A DNA stretch of 17,174 nucleotides from Bryobacterales bacterium (GTDB lineage Bacteria; Cyanobacteriota; Vampirovibrionia; Obscuribacterales; Obscuribacteraceae): contig CAJCHQ010000769.1 of assembly GCA_903970295.1 (NCBI GenBank), forward strand, positions 1 through 17,174, in the 5' to 3' direction. Below, in pieces: positions 14,519 through 17,174 of this stretch. The notes beneath the pieces were generated by a model. It saw nothing but the letters and a program-made list of their open reading frames with translations, was not told the origin of the DNA and searched no databases. The translations under genes and the position numbers were made by a program. The stretch's first letter is position 1; the number at the start of each line of letters is the position of its first letter.

Positions 14519-15455
14519 GACTGCCTCCTATCAATTTCAGAAACACGTCCGTCAGGCTGGTATCTCCTGTGGTTACAGAGATGATCGGCAATGGTTGCAG
14601 CAAAGCCAGGACTTGGTAGAGTTTCTGGCTATTTCCGGGGAGGATGATTTCCGCGTCTGATGATGAGACCACCGCCGATTTACTCAAAGCAAGCTGCTGC
14701 GAATTACTCAATTTTCCGCTAAAGCGAATCTTGTAGATCTCACCAGAAAATCGCTTGAGCAGCGCTTGCGTGGTGTCTTGCGCGATGATCGAACCGCGAT
14801 CGATTACGACCACCCGGTCGGACATGGTTTGAGCCACGTCCAGCATGTGGGTGGTGAGCAAAATCGAAAGCCCGCAGGAAGTGACAAGATCACGCAATCG
14901 ACCGATCATTTGCTGCGTCGCCTCCACATCTAAGCCGTTTGTCGGCTCATCCAGGAGCAAGAGTTTGGGCTCGCTGATCAAGCAAACGGCGAGATTGAGC
15001 TTTTGCTCCATGCCTTTCGATAGGGTTCGGCATTCGGCGTCTGCCTTCTCCGACAATCCGACGAAATGGAGCAGATCTTGTGCGCGCCGTTTGGAGCGAG
15101 CGTACGAAAGTCCTTTCAGAACTCCGAAGCTGCACAGGCTGTCAGCTACGCGCCGACGAGCATACGCGTATTTGTGCTGGTCGAGCAGGATGGAAAACTC
15201 TGAATAGACAGAACGATCCAGCAGTGGGTTTTTGCCGTTGATGCGAACTTCGCCCGAGTCCGGCGAGATCAAACCGGCAATCAGCTTGATGGTAGTCGTT
15301 TTTCCAGCCCCGTTGGCACCGAGAAAAGCGACGATCTCGCCAGGATTTATCGTGAACGATACATCTTTGACGGCAACGACATTTTCTTTTGTCTTCCCTT
15401 TGGGAAAGGTTTTGTAGATGTGATCCACTGCAAGTGGGGCGGCTTTTAGTGTCAT
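14511..15455 (-). CDS. ABC transporter ATP-binding protein
   Basis: 314 residues. Full nucleotide-binding domain: Walker A GANGAGKT (46-53), Q-loop Gln93, signature LSKGMEQ (145-151), Walker B LLLLDEPTNGLD (165-176) with catalytic Glu170, and H-loop His203 in LLTTHMLD. A C-terminal domain (about 235-314, EIYKIRFSGKLSNSQQLALS and following) is like that of many ABC-2 exporter ATPases. It energises the permease encoded by the overlapping downstream gene. Start: ATG at 15455 with GAGGAG eight bases upstream; a longer in-frame extension to 15584 has no homology. It follows the oxidoreductase-hydrolase gene by 131 bases, separated by a hairpin, so co-transcription is possible but not certain. Confidence 0.93.
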   Translation of the reverse strand: MTLKAAPLAVDHIYKTFPKGKTKENVVAVKDVSFTINPGEIVAFLGANGAGKTTTIKLIAGLISPDSGEVRINGKNPLLDRSVYSEFSILLDQHKYAYARRRVADSLCSFGVLKGLSYARSKRRAQDLLHFVGLSEKADAECRTLSKGMEQKLNLAVCLISEPKLLLLDEPTNGLDVEATQQMIGRLRDLVTSCGLSILLTTHMLDVAQTMSDRVVVIDRGSIIAQDTTQALLKRFSGEIYKIRFSGKLSNSQQLALSKSAVVSSSDAEIILPGNSQKLYQVLALLQPLPIISVTTGDTSLTDVFLKLIGGSHV

Positions 15456-15545
15456 TTGGTGACTCCTCGAATCGCAGCTTTTTTCTCTTGAGCTTTGACG
15501 CTTTGGGAAATAGCTGAAATCCTGGTTCGGACATTTAGAAATTGA

Positions 15546-15569
15546 TGGCTGAGCGTCCCTGCCCAGCCA
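15546..15569 (-). terminator. Hairpin after the oxidoreductase-hydrolase gene, weak terminator candidate
   Basis: On the minus strand TGGCTGGGC/GCTCAGCCA forms a 9-bp stem (one G-U) with a six-base loop, 17 bases after the stop at 15587. Only a short T-rich run (CAATTT) follows, so termination may be partial and allow read-through to the ABC genes. Confidence 0.45.
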
Positions 15570-15586
15570 CTCCCATCTGCACAAGC

Positions 15587-17174
15587 TTAACGAGCAACAA
15601 GCCTGAGCATCGTCTCGATCACGTCTCCAGCATTGTAGGTTTTATGTGGTCGATAGCCAGTTAGCCGCTTCCAGAAAGTCGGCTGCTGGATGACCAGATT
15701 TTCGTGGTCGTAACCCAGAAGAGTTACATCTCTCGTTCCCGGAATCTCCGAAAGTCGATAAGGCGTGATGCCATCGCTTTCCCAACCGCTGCGTGCATTG
15801 AGCCAACGCGAAAGTGCAAAGCTGGGACTTTGACCGCGCTCAATTTTCGAGCGCAGAGTCCAAATCTTTGCTCGATCTTTTTCGTCCAGCGGCGGCAAAG
15901 CCCGCTGCGCGGCTTCGCGCCCAGGCACCGACAACTCGCGCAGTGTGTCGACAATATTATTGCCAAAAATGACGCGGGTGAGAGCCGGAACGATACTGCG
16001 CAATTTGGAAGCGAGGATTATGTCTGCTAAGGGCGTGCCGTTGACTGGGCTTTGTATGCAGATAATCCGCGCAATCTTGTCTTTGCCGGTCGCAGAGAGT
16101 TGCCTGTAAGCATCGAGATTCATGACGCCACCGCGACTGTGACCAACAAGAATGCCTTCGCCTGCTGCCAAGCCCTCGATACATCGCATAATCAGAGCGA
16201 TATCTTCTTGCGTTGCCACGTCGGTGTTGACCGGCACTTTCACTACATTCAGCCCCATGGCGCGCATGCGACCCAGGACCGTGACTGAGTGGTTGCCCAT
16301 GTGGCGAGCCAGTATTCCCTGTGTCCAGAGAATCGTTTTGCCCACCAGCGACGATGGCAGAGCCGCCGCAGCGCCAGCCTTTACCGCCTGGTAAAGGGCC
16401 GCAAAATCGGCACTCGCATCGCTCGCTGCCGGTATTACCGGTGATGGCACTGATTGGGCTCGGATTGCGCCTTCAGTCTTGTGCTGAACCAAAACTGATG
16501 CCATCGAACGTTCAGCCAGAGCGGCGATTGTCAACGCCGGGTTGGCGCCGAGTGTGACCGGAATGATTGAGCCATCGAGCACCAGGAGATTGTCGTAACC
16601 GAACACCCGACCGCAATCGTCGACAACGCCGCTCTCGATGTTCGCCCCCATTGGCGCGCCCCCGAGGTTATGCGGCACATCGATTTTGCTTTGCAAACTC
16701 CAGAGCGGAAAGCGCAAAAACCTGGCGCCAATTGCTCTGGTGAAAGCCTTCATATGCTGATTGGCACGATTGTAGAAGGAAGCATTGTCCCTGGGGTCGA
16801 GGTCGGTTTTGAGGCGGCCCCGATCGTCCAGAGTAAAGCTCCCGACTGCGTTGTCGCGACCAATCACGAGGATCGGCAAAGTCGTCCGAGGCTCGATGAA
16901 TTTAATCCGTTCAGCCAGCCTGAAGGCGCTGCCAATCAGCTTGATTGTCCAATTCTTCAACCTGACTAGCTTCCCGGTAATGTAGAAAGTGTCATATGAA
17001 AATCCTCGGAAGCTGCCATCGAATAGCAGATGTCCCTGACTCTTTCCATCCGGCCCGGCAAAGTTCAAGCCGGCTGTAATTTCCGGTCCGCCCGCGGGGT
17101 TGAGATCTCGCTTACTGCGGATGGCAATTCCAATGAACGTGCCATTGGTCGTGTACTGCTTGCCCAAACGGGGA
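15587..17174 (-). CDS. GMC oxidoreductase (cholesterol-oxidase-like) C-terminal part fused to an alpha/beta hydrolase; 5' end outside window
   Basis: About 528 C-terminal residues are visible and the frame stays open to the edge. Visible residues 1-235 are the second half of a GMC oxidoreductase. LGKQYTTNGT resembles the LG.....NGN of cholesterol oxidases; PHNLGG (167-172) and SIIPVTLGANPALTIAALAE (202-221) match the conserved His and Asn-Pro parts of the FAD/active site. The FAD-binding Rossmann N-terminus must lie outside. After a linker (about 235-270) comes an alpha/beta hydrolase: a strand into TQGILARHMG, nucleophile elbow GHSRGG (Ser346), IQSPVNGTPLAD, and probable acid and base Asp467 and His490 (GYDHENLV). 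The two parts could act in sequence on a lipid or sterol ester, which is inference. The TTG at 17167 is internal, not a start. Confidence 0.85.
   Translation of the reverse strand, partial: PRLGKQYTTNGTFIGIAIRSKRDLNPAGGPEITAGLNFAGPDGKSQGHLLFDGSFRGFSYDTFYITGKLVRLKNWTIKLIGSAFRLAERIKFIEPRTTLPILVIGRDNAVGSFTLDDRGRLKTDLDPRDNASFYNRANQHMKAFTRAIGARFLRFPLWSLQSKIDVPHNLGGAPMGANIESGVVDDCGRVFGYDNLLVLDGSIIPVTLGANPALTIAALAERSMASVLVQHKTEGAIRAQSVPSPVIPAASDASADFAALYQAVKAGAAAALPSSLVGKTILWTQGILARHMGNHSVTVLGRMRAMGLNVVKVPVNTDVATQEDIALIMRCIEGLAAGEGILVGHSRGGVMNLDAYRQLSATGKDKIARIICIQSPVNGTPLADIILASKLRSIVPALTRVIFGNNIVDTLRELSVPGREAAQRALPPLDEKDRAKIWTLRSKIERGQSPSFALSRWLNARSGWESDGITPYRLSEIPGTRDVTLLGYDHENLVIQQPTFWKRLTGYRPHKTYNAGDVIETMLRLVAR

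Overview
The window reads as chromosomal DNA from a free-living bacterium of medium GC content (I judge roughly 50-55%). Genes start with ATG, GTG or TTG behind strong GGAGG-type ribosome binding sites. The mix of genes (a TonB-like protein of unusual build, an archaeal/cyanobacterial-style debranching enzyme, large Gly/Pro/aromatic-rich secreted proteins, and a cholesterol-oxidase-like domain fused to an alpha/beta hydrolase) reminds me of Obscuribacter-like Melainabacteria/Vampirovibrionia. That placement is from memory and weak. There are no rRNA or tRNA genes, insertion sequences, CRISPR arrays or phage genes that I can support.

Left part, minus strand (1-5850). The first 161 bases hold the N-terminus of a prolyl oligopeptidase that runs off the edge. 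A gene-poor stretch follows, then a one-pass TonB C-terminal-domain protein (914-1684) and a glycogen debranching enzyme (1938-4022). Next comes a likely two-gene unit: a divergent Nudix protein (5148-5849) followed by a LOG/TIGR00730-type Rossmann protein (4310-5059), ending in a clear intrinsic terminator (about 4136-4180).

Middle (5850-10330). A 0.7 kb gap with several hairpins and a good extended -10 promoter on the plus strand precedes a MerR-type regulator (6539-7366, minus). Divergent from it is a compact nucleoside-salvage operon on the plus strand: phosphopentomutase deoB (7676-8938), a short degenerate purine nucleoside phosphorylase (PNP)-like protein (8968-9474) and a full-length PNP (9490-10329). 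PNP would release (deoxy)ribose-1-phosphate and DeoB would turn it into the 5-phosphate. The short protein keeps the PNP loop carrying the residue that normally completes the neighbouring subunit's active site, whereas the full-length PNP has lost that loop. This is the most interesting signal in the window and suggests a heteromeric PNP.

Right part. Two secreted low-complexity proteins on the plus strand (10862-11830 and 11990-13462) carry in-frame tandem repeats, and the second ends at a strong terminator. On the minus strand from the right edge lie the C-terminal part of a GMC oxidoreductase/alpha-beta hydrolase fusion (15587-17174, 5' end outside the window) and then an ABC exporter pair: ATPase 14511-15455 and permease 13757-14518, with overlapping reading frames.
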